The notes under the pieces were generated by a model, which saw only the letters and a list, made by a program, of their open reading frames with translations, was not told the origin of the DNA and ran no database searches. A DNA stretch of 64,000 nucleotides from Metopolophium dirhodum. Taxonomy: Eukaryota > Arthropoda > Insecta > Hemiptera > Aphididae. Where the stretch lies: contig NC_083562.1 in assembly GCF_019925205.1 (NCBI RefSeq), positions 6,820,001 through 6,884,000 of the forward strand. The letters run 5' to 3'. A program made the translations under genes and the position numbers. Below, in pieces: positions 10,214 to 23,080 of this stretch. Every line of letters begins with the position of its first letter. Within the stretch, counting starts at the first letter, position 1.

Positions 10214-11734
10214 TATGTGTATAACTTATTGGTATTGCACGTATATTCTCTGATACCTTCGTGCTTAACTACGGTTTGAAAAGCGACGAGATGCACTCGC
10301 CGATTGCGCGTAAATAATTTAATGTCTTCAGCTGCAGACGATGGATGCAAGTGCAGACTTACAGTTGTTGTGAACTGCCCATTATGTATGTATAAGGTGT
10401 TAACGGACATTTATCCCGCAATGTCCCGCATATGTACAACATAATATGCATATGGGTAATAATATATTATTTACAGCTCGTTTCCTTTTACCATTTATAG
10501 GAATGCGTACCACCTATATCCAACACGCTGTCTTAAGTGTTGCAGTTATAGTCTATAAATACACTTTTGCATTTTGATCGACATAATATCATATTACAGT
10601 TTATTATGTAGGTATGTTATAGAATTTTACGGTAGGTGCTTAATTTTTTAGCATTTTGCAAAACAACGCCGCTGTATACTATCGAAAAGGGACAAATAAT
10701 TACATGATGTACCTATACAATACGTCCCATTATAATGCATTAATGCTTGCAGGTACATATTATTATGTACGATGTGGATGAATGATTGTAATAAATAATA
10801 ATATATAATTACCATTAATGTTCAATATTACTATGGGAAGGTATATATTTGTAATTTTTGTACAAGTAATATTATCAATAACATAGGCACCAGTAGTAAA
10901 TTAAAAATCAAAACATATCTATGTATATACCTTTACGTGAAACACGGGGTAGGTAGGTGGTAAATAAATAATCCCTCAGGCCTTGGTAACTATTATTGTG
11001 GGTTGGATTACGATAGCGAGTAGGTGTACATCGTGTATTATATTTGAAGAACCTACACGGCTGTACCGGTTGTTGTTGTAGACATCTTAAATCTCAATTG
11101 AACGTTTATATATTTTTTTTATTTAGAACGTCGCTACTGAAGTGTACAGCTCATTTATACAGCTAAATGTATACGACACATTGACCATAACTCATATAAT
11201 ACATACTATAGTTCAATATTTATTTACTGTTATCGTGAAAACCGAAACGTAAATTTAGATAATATTATGATGTGATGATTTTAATATTGTACCTAATGTA
11301 CCTATACATAGTACATACTATGTGACAATAAAAACTAATTAACCTTTACAAAATAGTTTATAGCAAAAATAGGCATACATAATTGTTATATTCTGTGCAT
11401 ACATATACAAACAATTCAAATTGGAAATCGTATGAATCCGAAAAGGTGAGTAATTAAAGATATTGGACACAAAACCGTTCTGGTGATAGACATTGAGTTT
11501 GCTTGAAAATGTAGACTATAGGGGGTGATATTTTTTTACATAGAGAAGGTTTAACTATTGTGATCCCTCAAAAATTTGGTATTATGATGCCATTGGTATA
11601 TATTATAATATTTTAAATTTATGGAACAACCTTCAGACAAATTACAATTGTAATACATACCTACCTAGTTAACTTTTACATAATTTTTATTCGTCAAACA
11701 CTAAAAGCATTTTTCAACTTTCCTGACATTTCTG

Positions 11735-11774
11735 GAAGGCTGTAGCCCCCTCAGCCCCCCTGGCTACGCTACTG
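11735..11774 (-). mobile_element. hAT-like terminus, solo or degenerate
   Basis: Read on the minus strand, the sequence begins CAGTAGCGTAGCCAGGGGGG, which matches the CAGTGGCGTAGC type of aphid hAT-like inverted repeats. A poor candidate partner (GTAGACTATAGGGGGTGA) lies near 11513, which would make an element of about 265 bp. No convincing target duplication. Confidence 0.45.
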
Positions 11775-11787
11775 CTTGCGTTAGTGC

Positions 11788-11790
11788 ATA

Positions 11791-11822
<32 letters not shown>
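11788..11822. repeat. (AAT)n microsatellite
   Basis: About eleven AAT units directly beside the TE terminus. Confidence 0.9.
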
Positions 11823-11823
<1 letters not shown>

Positions 11824-13440
11824 TAGTGTACATATCGCGTATATAACAACGTTTAAATGTTTTTTTCGTGATATACCATAATAATATACAAATCATATAC
11901 ATACAAACTGCAGTAATGGTATATAATATTACGTATGTTTATGTTTAGATACATCGTAAGTACCTACATGACTGTATATAATGTGTAGGTACCTATATAA
12001 TATTTTGATTTATGGCGTAATGAATGGTGACTTACTAAATTTAAATAATTCACAATATAATTGAAATCCTACGCTTAGAAACTTAAAATGTAAAAGTAAA
12101 AGGTTTGATTACCTATCATTCATCACTCATTAGAACTTAAAAGACAGAAGTGAATGTTAAGTATAGGTAATTCCACTTTTTACCACAGTTTATTTCATTT
12201 TAAAATATATTTTATAACACGGCAAGTAACCTATTGACTAATTTTAAACGTATTATGTAGGCACTTATTAGATTGTACGTAAGTACAAATTTATATACAT
12301 CATACACGTAATGATATATAAATATTATGTAATAATGATATTATAAACAATTTAAATAATATTATTAATGATATATTATTTTCATTTGTTCAAATATTTA
12401 CTAAATCTAGAAAGAAAAGTTTTAAATCGACGTAGGAATTACTAACAAATGCATATTATAATATAGTGTATAAAATATAAATACATTTTCAATTTTAGCT
12501 TCTCCGGCTTCTCTGTCACAAAAAAGAAGTTATTTATATTATGTATACATGTTTAATGTACAAGTACAACTTGTAGTACCAGCTATAGTGGCTCATGCGT
12601 ATTATGGTGGAAAAACATTATGTGGTTCTAATTTTATTGTACTAATATGTGAAAACGAATTAGGTTGAATCATAAAATATAAAGGAATAATTAAATGATG
12701 GAAAATAATAATATAAGCCTGTGATGCTTTCAATAAAAGAGTATAATCTCATGTACTATTGAACACGCACTAAGAACATGCAATAAAAAAAAGTACTGTC
12801 TTGCGAAAAAGAAGTACTTCTGATCACCATAAATATAATGTTTATTGTATAAAAATGCAACATAGATACCTATAGACTACTGCAGCATGCATATTATAGA
12901 TTATAGATTATAGAGACATATAGTACGCAGGTACCTGGTTATTATAATGGTTCAACGAGGTTATTTTAAATTAGGGAGATCGGAGTTAAACATTTCATTA
13001 TTTTTGTAAAAATTTAATAAAGCATACTATACGAACGATACCTAACCATTAAGAAGACCTGTGGAATTATTACTGGTCGTCTCATTTGTAATTATACTGC
13101 AGGTAGGCATCTAACAATAACTGTTTACCTGTCTACATTGTTTGTTTATGAATGTAAGATTGGTTCTAATTAAAAAATGATTGTATATTTGTATACATAT
13201 AATCATGTGTACTTGTAAAACTACATTAAAAGTAGTTTTTTTAGTAATTAACATTTAATACACTCTTGAATCTTGACTCTTCACATAATAGGTTCGTATA
13301 AACATAAAAGTTATTATAGGCACGAGCTGTATAATATAATATGCAGAACGCCAACACCGCAGATGCTCCCAACGTTATTTTAAATGTTAAAAATTCTGGT
13401 AGAATGATTGTTAAATCAACTCAATTTTTTATTTTAACTA

Positions 13441-13596
13441 ATCCACGAAGAAGCCAAACGCTCTTATAAAAGATTCCACAACCGTCTTTCCTCCCACTCA
13501 AACCCTTTAATTAAAAACCTTTCCTCCCTAACGATCTCAGGCAGCCTTCCCAGACATTTAAAACGCAAATGGTGCAGTGATCGTTTACGATTTTAA
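13441..13596 (+). pseudogene. C-terminal tail of a LINE reverse-transcriptase ORF
   Basis: Fifty-one codons, open from IHEEAKRSYKRFHNRLSSHS through ISGSLPRHLKRKWCSDRLRF to a TAA at 13594-13596. The basic ending with LKRKWC is a style I know from the C-termini of aphid non-LTR retrotransposon ORF2 proteins. No upstream RT domain remains in frame, so this looks like a 5'-truncated insertion. It is followed by an A-rich tail (about 13601-13655, with AAAAAACAAAAC and a TAAA run), typical of LINE 3' ends. The family within LINEs is not resolved. Confidence 0.5.
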
Positions 13597-14499
13597 CTTA
13601 AAAAATAAAAAAACAAAACAAAAAAAACATGTCTAAATAAATAAATAAATTTTATAACATTAAATATCAACAATTAAGTGTTATCATAGGGTGGCTTCTT
13701 TACTCGATATTTTCCATACTCATGTTATCCGTCTTGTACCATATAGGTTATATACTTATTATGTCAACTGATATAGATTGTATATTTTGACTTACAATAA
13801 ATGAAAAAATGGATTTTTAATTTTAGTGCTCTAAGTCTTTTAGACTTACAATAGTTAATTCGGGTCTGTTTAGACTAAAAGTTCCACCGTTTGATGACGT
13901 ATATTTCCACACGACCACCATTATTATCAAGTAATCGACGTCATCTTGTCTACTTTTATTAATCACACGTCTTTTTTTATTTTATTTTCGTGTGTTTGAG
14001 GTGCTTGAACACAAAAATGTATAATGTTTTTTTTATTTATCATTGCTATTTCCGGAAGGTACCTACCCACAGCTGCAGACGCCTATCAACATTTTACTGA
14101 ATATTGATCACTGTAAATTACCAGGTAATTTGATTATATTTTTATACATGGATTACTTTGGACTGTTATAAAATATAAACATATTATGAAATATATTATG
14201 TTATACACAATTTCATTTCCTATTACAAATATTAGTAAAAATAGATTTTATAGTAAAATATTAGCTCATTCATAATATTGTAGGTATTCACGTCAGTGAT
14301 AATAAATTTAAATTGAATATAGCCGGAGACTGCAATCTGTTTGAATTATTATTCTCAAATATTAATTATTGGAAAAACAGGTTTTTCGATTGTTGTTGTA
14401 TTTGCAGTATTAATAGTTTGTACTTTTGTGTCTAAGTTAGTAATAAAAATATACATCTTTCAAAAATCACAATACCAAACAATAAACTGTGAGCATTGG
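13597..14499. other. LINE 3' flank then AT-rich spacer
   Basis: The A-rich tail after the LINE stop runs to about 13655. What follows is AT-rich, with no gene signal seen. A short moderately GC stretch near 13860-13940 is unassigned. Confidence 0.4.
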
Positions 14500-14704
14500 T
14501 AAAAAAATTACGTGTACATAAAATGTAATTAAAATCTAAAAAAAGAATACCTACATCATTTAAAATTAATTTTACTACCTATGCGATTCAAATATTATAA
14601 GTTGTAAAAAAATACGTGTTCAGAAAATGTAATTAAAATCTAAAGAAAAATACCTTTACATCATTCAAAATAAACTATGCAATTGAAATACTATAAATTG
14701 TAAT
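14500..14704. repeat. Tandem duplication of a ~105-bp unit
   Basis: The unit starting TAAAAAAATTACGTGT at 14500 recurs at 14605 as TAAAAAAATACGTGTT. Both contain AAAATGTAATTAAAATCTAAA, then ATACCT-TACATCATT-AAAAT, then CTATGC-ATT-AAATA-TATAA-TTGTAA. The copies differ by scattered substitutions and small gaps, so the duplication is not recent. Confidence 0.85.
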
Positions 14705-16085
14705 ATATTTCCTAGCTTAACCTCAGCCCTCGCCTTATACTCCAACTCCAAGGAATTATTATAATTAGGTGTAAATTGTTTATATGTATAAGCATGTTTA
14801 CAAGTCGAGATTCGAGCACTTGTCAAAAACGAATACCTTATTACTAACAAAATTATAAACATTGATAAAACATAATTAATAATATGTTATTAAATATAAA
14901 ATATCTGTATAGCGGTGAACATGAAATGTGAGTTTGTTATACATACGTATAATATAATATATATTTTATGTTTATTAGAAATCAGCTTCTCAAATATACC
15001 TATTGGATATTATATAATAAGATATTTTAAGCGAAGCCCGTTGAATGTAAACATGTTAGTATATAGTTATAGTAGTTATATTCTGTAACTATTTTTATAG
15101 TTTTTTATTTCTGTCAACGTTTTTTTAGATTCTGAGCGCAGCGAATAGCGACGAATGTATTGGTTTTATTGATGTGTGTGTGTGTTATTTTTTTCTCATC
15201 ACATTTTGGAGCATTAAAAATTCTTCAACAATCAACTTTGAGGGGGGCTTTCATGTATTTTGAATCTAGTTGCTACTTGAGGGGGTAAAAAGTAAAAATG
15301 TCCTCATACTTTTCTTAATAACCACTAACCAGGTATAAAACTAAAGAAAAAACGGGAACATAATTTTTCATAAAATCGCTATTTGTTATGTACTTTGTTA
15401 ATACTTTTTAATAAGTTTTAAATTTTAATCGTAGAAACTTAAGCAATCCACTATAACTTGAATTATTATTTCTTATACACGATGGAATTATTAAGACTAA
15501 TTATAAGCTATTTGTGGGCATTTGAAATGTATGAATTATTTTTTTATAAGTGTTGATACTTTATAGGTACACATACCTAATTATTCTTGGTAAAAAACTA
15601 TAAAATCAAATACAAGAAAATGAAAAAGTACCGAAACTCGAATGCTCAAAACATTAAGATTATAACACAGTAAATTTAAATATTATTAATGCACTATAAT
15701 ATAGAAGGACATGAAAACCGCATTATGCAAAACAAGAAACCGATTGGAAATGTTATCAGGAAATGCACATTGCGAAAATTTGGTTAAAACAATTTTTCCT
15801 TGAAAATTCATAAAACCAAAGTTATTTTAATAAAATAATGGATCTTTTAATTTTGTGCAGAGTAATTTTTAGTTCTTGACACACATAAATAATGTTTCAA
15901 TTCGTTTTTAGGCAAGTAAGTAGGTACTCCTGCTAACATCATAGGTACCTACTAATTAGTAATTACTATAGTATATTACTAGCTATTATTACCTATGTAA
16001 TTAATAATAAACAAATTAAATAATTTATTAATCAAAGAAAATCATCTAACTATTTACCATGACTATAATGTTATAGATGATGCAT
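14705..16085. other. AT-rich spacer with an aphid-type dispersed repeat at ~15128-15360
   Basis: The segment starting GATTCTGAGCGCAGCGAATA, followed by TATTGGTTTTATTGATGTGTGTG, resembles a sequence I believe is highly repeated in aphid genomes. The class is unknown to me. Later AGGGGGGC and GAGGGGGTAAAA words fall in the same block. The remainder is AT-rich with nothing recognised. Confidence 0.35.
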
Positions 16086-16254
16086 CAAAGATGGATTCAG
16101 GGGGGGACAGGGGTCTCCCCCCCAGACCTCTTCAACAGACAACAGGCTCCTCTTTTTACTTACAGAAATATTTTAAAGTGTGCAATGTATTTATGGATTA
16201 GAAGTAATTTTTTTAGGAGGCTCCCCCCAAAATTAAACCCTGGATCCGCCATTG
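16086..16254. mobile_element. 169-bp hAT MITE with perfect 8-bp TSD
   Basis: The left end CAAAGATGGATTCAGGG and the inverted right end CAATGGCGGATCCAGGG match at 13 of 17 bases, and GGGGG runs follow on both sides. The flanks are identical: TGATGCAT at 16078-16085 and again at 16255-16262. The CAGTGGCGGATCCAGG-type end plus the 8-bp TSD fit hAT. It cannot encode a transposase. The open frame over it (16077-16271) is incidental. Confidence 0.9.
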
Positions 16255-17583
16255 TGATGCATGGCATCTAATTTAGATACGTTATACCTTGATCATTTAT
16301 GTTCGGGCTATAAAATCGTTTATTACCTAATTTCGAATAATCCATCATGATATTAAGTTGTTTTCATAAATTGTACCTATAGTTAAATGTTATATTTTAT
16401 TACGTTTTATTATTTCTTTTGAAATACCATTGATTATACGTTTTATAGACTGCTCAATTGGTTTTCTCAATTAGGTATTGTATTGTTATAGAAGTCTTAT
16501 TTTAAAATATTTAAAATTGATTAATTTAATACAATTGATTATAAATACTATTGTCTGGATAGCTCAATGAACACTATGCAAAATTGTTTAAGTTTTTTTA
16601 TGTTTAATATATTTAATTCTTGTTACAGTATTTAAATTTATTCGAACCTTCAGGAGTTTTAGTGCCACTGTGACGGCATATAATATGTATACGATTTTAG
16701 GTTATAGTCACCTATATTATGTAGAGTTAGGCCGTAAATTGATATTTACATAATATTATTATGTTTTAAAAATTGGTAAATAAGTTATAGGATTAGGTAT
16801 TCAGTTACAATATTTATTTAAACATTTTTTTTTTTTTGGAAACGTCCGATATAATTATCATTACCTACGTTAGTGTGATTTCGTAAAAAACCATTATGTT
16901 ATATTGGTAACCATGAACGGTTTCTGGTTTCAGTTTATTATATTTAATGAAAGTTATACAATATTATTTTATCGATTCTTGAAAAATAAAATCCGTATAC
17001 TACTATATACTATTGTATTATTTTTAAGACATTAAAGACAATACGTTCGTACGCTGCGGCAACACGGGTAAAAGGTCATAGTGGGTCAACAATTGTCCCA
17101 ACAGAAGTTGCAAACAAAATACAAAAGCATAATTTTCTTTGTATTTTTTTTTAAAAAAAAAAGTAATAAAAAATTGTAGAAACCGAACGATCCGATCGGA
17201 GCTACAGTATAATCTTTGTCGTACTTATAGGTACATTGCAGACTTCCACGTTCCACGAGTAACATAATTGGGTACCACCGTTGCGCTCGAGTGACTATAA
17301 TATGAACTTACTTAGTTTCAGCTATAGCGCCACACACCGGTATGTACGATCACACAGGTAGTATATAGCTATGTGGCTAGTAAATATGGTGTACGTACGT
17401 GATTCTTATTACTTAAATGCTTATTATACATATATATCGACTTAGTGATGTGGCATTACGTTGTGTAACGCGTAGGTTTTTTGACGGTAATTATTATTGG
17501 GTATATAAATTATACACATACAATATTATACACTATTAATGCTCATCATATTATATATTCGCGTTTACGGTATACCTAATACC

Positions 17584-17591
17584 TATATAAA
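17584..17591 (+). promoter_or_regulatory. TATA-box-like site
   Basis: TATATAAA followed by GG, in the context ACCTATATAAAGGTCATGG. GC-richer DNA (CACGTCGGACGTTGAG) lies about 30 bp downstream, where a start site would be. No gene is visible downstream. May be chance in AT-rich DNA. Confidence 0.2.
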
Positions 17592-20500
17592 GGTCATGGT
17601 AATGCAGACACGTCGGACGTTGAGTAGGTATAAGTATATAATAATAACATAACGCATGTACCTATTAATGATGTGATGAGCGCATTGTGAAAAATTGGAA
17701 AGATAAATCGTCCGCGAAGAGTCCGAAAAATAACGCCTGGCATTGGGTATTTCCTATGTTATATTATTATGTATTAATTCTTATTCAATATAATATATTA
17801 GGCAGCATAATATTTAGAGTATATGATGGTAATCAATATTATTGCCGAATCGAGTTGTTGTTTTGTTCAACACTTCATTACCTCGATAATATTATTACAT
17901 TTATACTTATGAGTTATAACTTACAAGTCTCAAATAAAGTCACATTTTAAACAACGCGTTTAAACACCTGTAGCTGCAAAACATATATAAAATGTATTCT
18001 ATAAATAAATAAGTGTCCTCTTTCGACCTTGAGTGTTTTTCTTCACTCGTTATATATATCTAGGTAGGAAAAAACCGCACAGTTAATTTGTATATAAAAT
18101 ACATATCCTTGAGTCTTGACTAATCTAAATCAACTTTCAATATTTTATAATTGACGGTTGAAAACAATAATGAACCTCTAACCGGCATTAGTACCTACCA
18201 ATGTATAACAGCGCTTTGCAACGCTAAATTAATTCTGGAACATATTATTCTACCAATTAATGTTTCTACTATGGCGTTAATAATAATATACTATATAATT
18301 CAATATCAGTATACCAGTGGGCAGTGAATCGACGGAGATAATTTTTTTGAAATTTGCACTGTGCTTTCAAGTCGAGATAGGAACGCAATAGGTATATATA
18401 TAGGTACACAATATCTAAACATTTTATGCAGTTAAGTTAATATCATACTGATATACTAACAAACCTTAGAAATTTTTTCTAAAACGTCTGCCTTCACAGT
18501 TATGTATCAATGATAATTTATTATAGTACTTCTTCGGATAAAAACTAATAACAAAAATGTCGTTAAAATAATTAAATAAATGTATCCTCGAACGAATAGC
18601 GCCATATTATGTTTTTCTGAAATATTTTATCATGCCATAAAACAATATATTATTTAGGAAGGTAGATGTTATATAAATAAGTTAAACGAATAAAGGGAAA
18701 TCGTCAGAAAAGAAATAAATCATTTCTAACATCCCAGCTGTATACAAGAATTAAAGAATGTGTTTGTTATGTTATGGAAAATAAAACACTGTTTAGGAGG
18801 CACCTACATGAAATAATAAGATGACGAATAATTTATTTTAATTCTTGAAACTTAAATACACGTTAAAAAAATGACTCAAAATCGATAGTAAAATTGTATG
18901 GAATTAATTTTATTTAATATTTTTATGGGCTTCATAAAATCTTTGTAAAATTTGACTGTATACTACAAAACTACAAAAGTACTTTTGGAGGTTTGTGGTT
19001 TTCTAAAGAACAAGTTTCCATTTTCAGCGTATGTAGTTTACGAATTTACGATTAAGAATAATTATTATCTACCTACAACTTACAACATTTTATTTTCTTA
19101 TAAAAAGAATTTATATCGATTAATAATTCAAATTTAATCACACCCTACCACCTTATTTGACGTCCTTATTTGTCATGTGAATAATATAGATAGTTTAAAC
19201 AACACAATTAGTATAACTTTGACTGTTTGCCGGCGAATCTTCCAAATATTTCATAGTATATATAATATGCCATATGGATTTTGATACATTCAAAGTATAA
19301 ATCAATCTAAATTTGAATATAGTCAAATACCTATAATAATACATATTGTTTTAGTCAACTATGTAAATTACAATTTCTATATACCGAGAATAAAGACTAA
19401 ATTATATTATTGCATCAATTAATTTAATAATAATACATTTTAGATTAGTTCTAATTAAAAAATATATAAGACCCTATATAGATATGAAAATAATTAATAA
19501 TTAAGCCTTGTATTAATTTGCTAATTTATTATTGTAGAATACTGATAAAAAAAAAACCTGGGACATCGCTTTGATGTGCCTTTAGTAGTTTTCGAGTGTA
19601 CATCGACTCCTTTATCATTGAGTAGGTACCTACCTATAAGTTACTGTAATTAATCAATTAATGTGTTAATTTTGAATTCAAGAATAAATCATTGCATACG
19701 AAAAACGATTCTGAGTGGAGACTGTGTGTCACACTGTAACCTCTATTTTTAAGAATTTTTTTTCAGTTCAGTTCTATTAAGTATACCTTCTGTTACGTAT
19801 AGTATTTCATCTTTGTAAGATAAATAAATTAGTTTAAATTTTTTTTAAATTTCATTGACTATAGAAAATTATAGTTTTGGTGACAGTGGAATGTCCAATT
19901 TTCCACGATATATATGTTTTGAATTTTGTTGAATAACAAAACATCAAAAATCAATTAAGAAGCCTCGGTACGGATATATTTAAGGGGCAACAATTAGGCA
20001 ATTTCTAATTTCGCCTTAGCCGCCCAAGATCTATGTGTTAGTTGTAAATGATTATTTTAGTGTGATTGAAATTCTCTCGTACGCACATGCATAAGTAAAT
20101 AACTCAATACCAATATAAAATTCATTATACGAATTTTACAACCACTTACTTATTGTTTTGACAAAATTAAAGTTAGTTAACGTTATCTGATTTTAATGCT
20201 CAAAAAATATTTGAATTCAGCAGAAAAATGTCTGTAGATTGTACAAAAAACTTTACGTTTTTTATTTTAATTTTAAGTTTATATTTTAAGTTTTAAGTTT
20301 TTCATAAATCATAGGGAAGTTAAGTATTAAAAGAATAAATTAACAGAAGAAAAATCTAACCCTATTTCAGTTTTAATGATATCACTTATTAATTATCACA
20401 GCAGCTTATCGTGGCTTGGCGATTGTTACGGTTTTTATTTATATGTTTTGTCTGGTACCTAATAAATAATACCTATCATTAGTTAAAAAACAAATCATTT

Positions 20501-23072
20501 TTTGTTGCATTTTTTCCATAATTTGGGGGTCTATCATATTCATTTTTAGTGCAATATATAAATAGCAAGCTCGGTTAATAATTTATAATAACCAATAAAT
20601 ACAAATAATAATTATTATGTTGGTAATTTATTTCTATTAATTGACGTATTTTAAATAAATAAGGTAGTAAACAAAAACCTCATAAAAACAGTAATAATTA
20701 CTATTAGATTGGCTGTGTAGATAATCATCGCGTATAAAAGTTGTATTAAAAACGGTCCATAAAAAAAAATTATCTTTATAATTTAATTGACTTTAAAATA
20801 TTTGTATTTGTTATAACACCAGTGTATGTTTAAATATTCATGGTTGGATAGTAACATCGTCAAACTGTAAAAGAAAAGTATAATTTACTGATTGTACTAT
20901 AAGACCGTTTTGTTAAATAATATCGTTTAATGACCTCCGAGTACCCCTTTGAAAAAGTGTATTTATGTACTCCGTAATTGTAATAAAATATATAATAGGT
21001 AACTATGCATATAACATGACTATACTATTAAACCTTCATCTGAACAAAATAGAAATATACTTTCAATTAGTTGATATCTAAGGTTGATAGTATATTTTTC
21101 TAGTTGATTATATATTATTATTACGTGAAATGTTACTAATTAGTTTCATCGGTAAGAAAAATCCAAATTATTATTGTTATATTTTTAACATTATATTAAT
21201 TAAAGACATCTTTAAAATTCTATTTGTTTTTAAATATTTACATAACAAGGTATAAATTATAAATATAGGTATTGAAAAATCGTGATAAACAACGGTAAAT
21301 TACTTCATATTCTATAGTATTCACAATCACGGTTATAATATTGCGTTCACTCGTAAATTATTGACCCATAGGTTCCTATAATATTAAACCTATTCAATTT
21401 TATATTATACTATATTAAATTACAGTATATTTCTTTGTTTTTAATCGTATTATTATTATTGTTACACAAAAGAAAGTATAAATGAGTACTAGGTGTACAT
21501 ATAAATAATACATAAAATCAAAGTATATAATATTATTGTGTGCTTCTCCATTAATCAACCGTAGTTTGTAACTTATACTATCGTATATTATCTTTAATAT
21601 TTAAACAGTTTCAACTTTCAAGTACAATTGATAAAATAAAACCAATATCAGTTTAAAACTAGTTATACGTGTGTGTTACACTGTTACAATTTTTACTGTT
21701 AATTTTTATTCAGTATTTAGAAATACTACCGGTCTTGGAACAAGGACTTGATTGAATTTTTCACATCGAATAATGTAACGTTGTATTATAATTTGAATTA
21801 TTTTACGTTGTTTAAATTGAATAAAAATATAAAATTCTTGAAATTGAAGTTATTTAACCAATAATATTTTATAATTATGCCGTATTAATGTATCTCATTG
21901 ATTTACCTATATATTTGTATAGACTATTTTGAACAAATTTATTGTAAGTGAGATCAAAAGTCAAAGGTTTGCACTCTGTGTGCTATCTGAGATTCATTCA
22001 TAGATGTGAGATGAGAGACGAAAGTGGTCGTCCGTGGGTTGAAATGACTGGTTATTTGTTAAACTGACAACATTGTATTAGTATATTAGGTAGATACCCA
22101 TATAAATTGTAAATCATTTTGCTGTCTAAATTTAACGATAAAACTAGGAAGATATATTTTACTAATTTTTTTATCTTAACCTATAGTTTATAGACAGTTA
22201 TGGAAAATAAGTTAAATCATTATTATCTATCAGTATACATAGGATTTAATGTAGTGACATTAACTACAAAATGTTATGAGTATCAAATTTTATGTTTAAG
22301 AAATTTTATTAAACACGTCTTGCACAATATGTAAAATTCCCAAGTTTTGATGTTAATTTGTTTCGTCATAAATGTGCATAATGGTTAAGTGCAGTAGTTT
22401 TGTAACGATAAATGATAATCCGGCTTCTATCGCGTGATAAACCTGACTATAATTTAAATTATAATCCTATAGCAGTTTAAATTATCTACCTACAAAACTT
22501 TACACTAAAATCTTAATCCACAAACCTTGTTTTTAAATATTCGTTTATCTCTCAGCCATCATATTAGTTTAATGTTATTTGTAAAAATATTTATGTATAC
22601 AGCAAAGTACGTATTAACTAGAGTATTAATATTGATTAAAATAAAATAAAATGTATCGATGAAACGTCGTCTTATGAAAATTGTTCAAGTTGCTATTGAA
22701 TTTTAATTAATCTACAATAATTGGTAAGCTATTTTTTAATCTACACTTACACACGCTCGAATGCGTATCTATATGTTATAAATAGAACCTAACCAATTTT
22801 ACTATTATGTCAGATCACTTGGGTTGGTCGGATGTTGACCTTTCCGTCTTGCAGGTCTTTTTTATTAACCACCCATTTTTTGTGTTTCTCGTATTAACAG
22901 AATTCAATTCGAATAAATTAAGATTCGTTTTACGTTTATTATGTATGATACATAATAACGGTGTTGTCTGGCCAACAATGGCCAGAGACTTGAGTACATA
23001 TCATCCAAGACGCGATGTCGAGAGACAAGAATGCCTTTGTATACTATATATATAGGTATACCTGCAGCTACC

Positions 23073-23080
23073 TATATAAA
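23073..23080 (+). promoter_or_regulatory. TATA-box-like site
   Basis: TATATAAA followed by GGGACGAG, in nearly the same context (TACCTATATAAAGG) as the site at 17584. No gene assigned. Confidence 0.2.

Larger units (their letters stand above)
10214..13440. other. AT-rich region, few features
   Basis: Mostly AT-rich DNA with GTATAC, TAGGTACCTA and TATAATAT words. A TE terminus lies at 11735-11774 and an AAT microsatellite at 11788-11822. No supportable exon. The frames at 10180-10410 and 11714-11902 (minus) are not recognised. Confidence 0.45.

Noticed and set aside
22807..23055. Plus-strand frame of 82 codons
   Set aside because: Contains an internal acceptor-like TTGCAG, but no matching donor or protein similarity.
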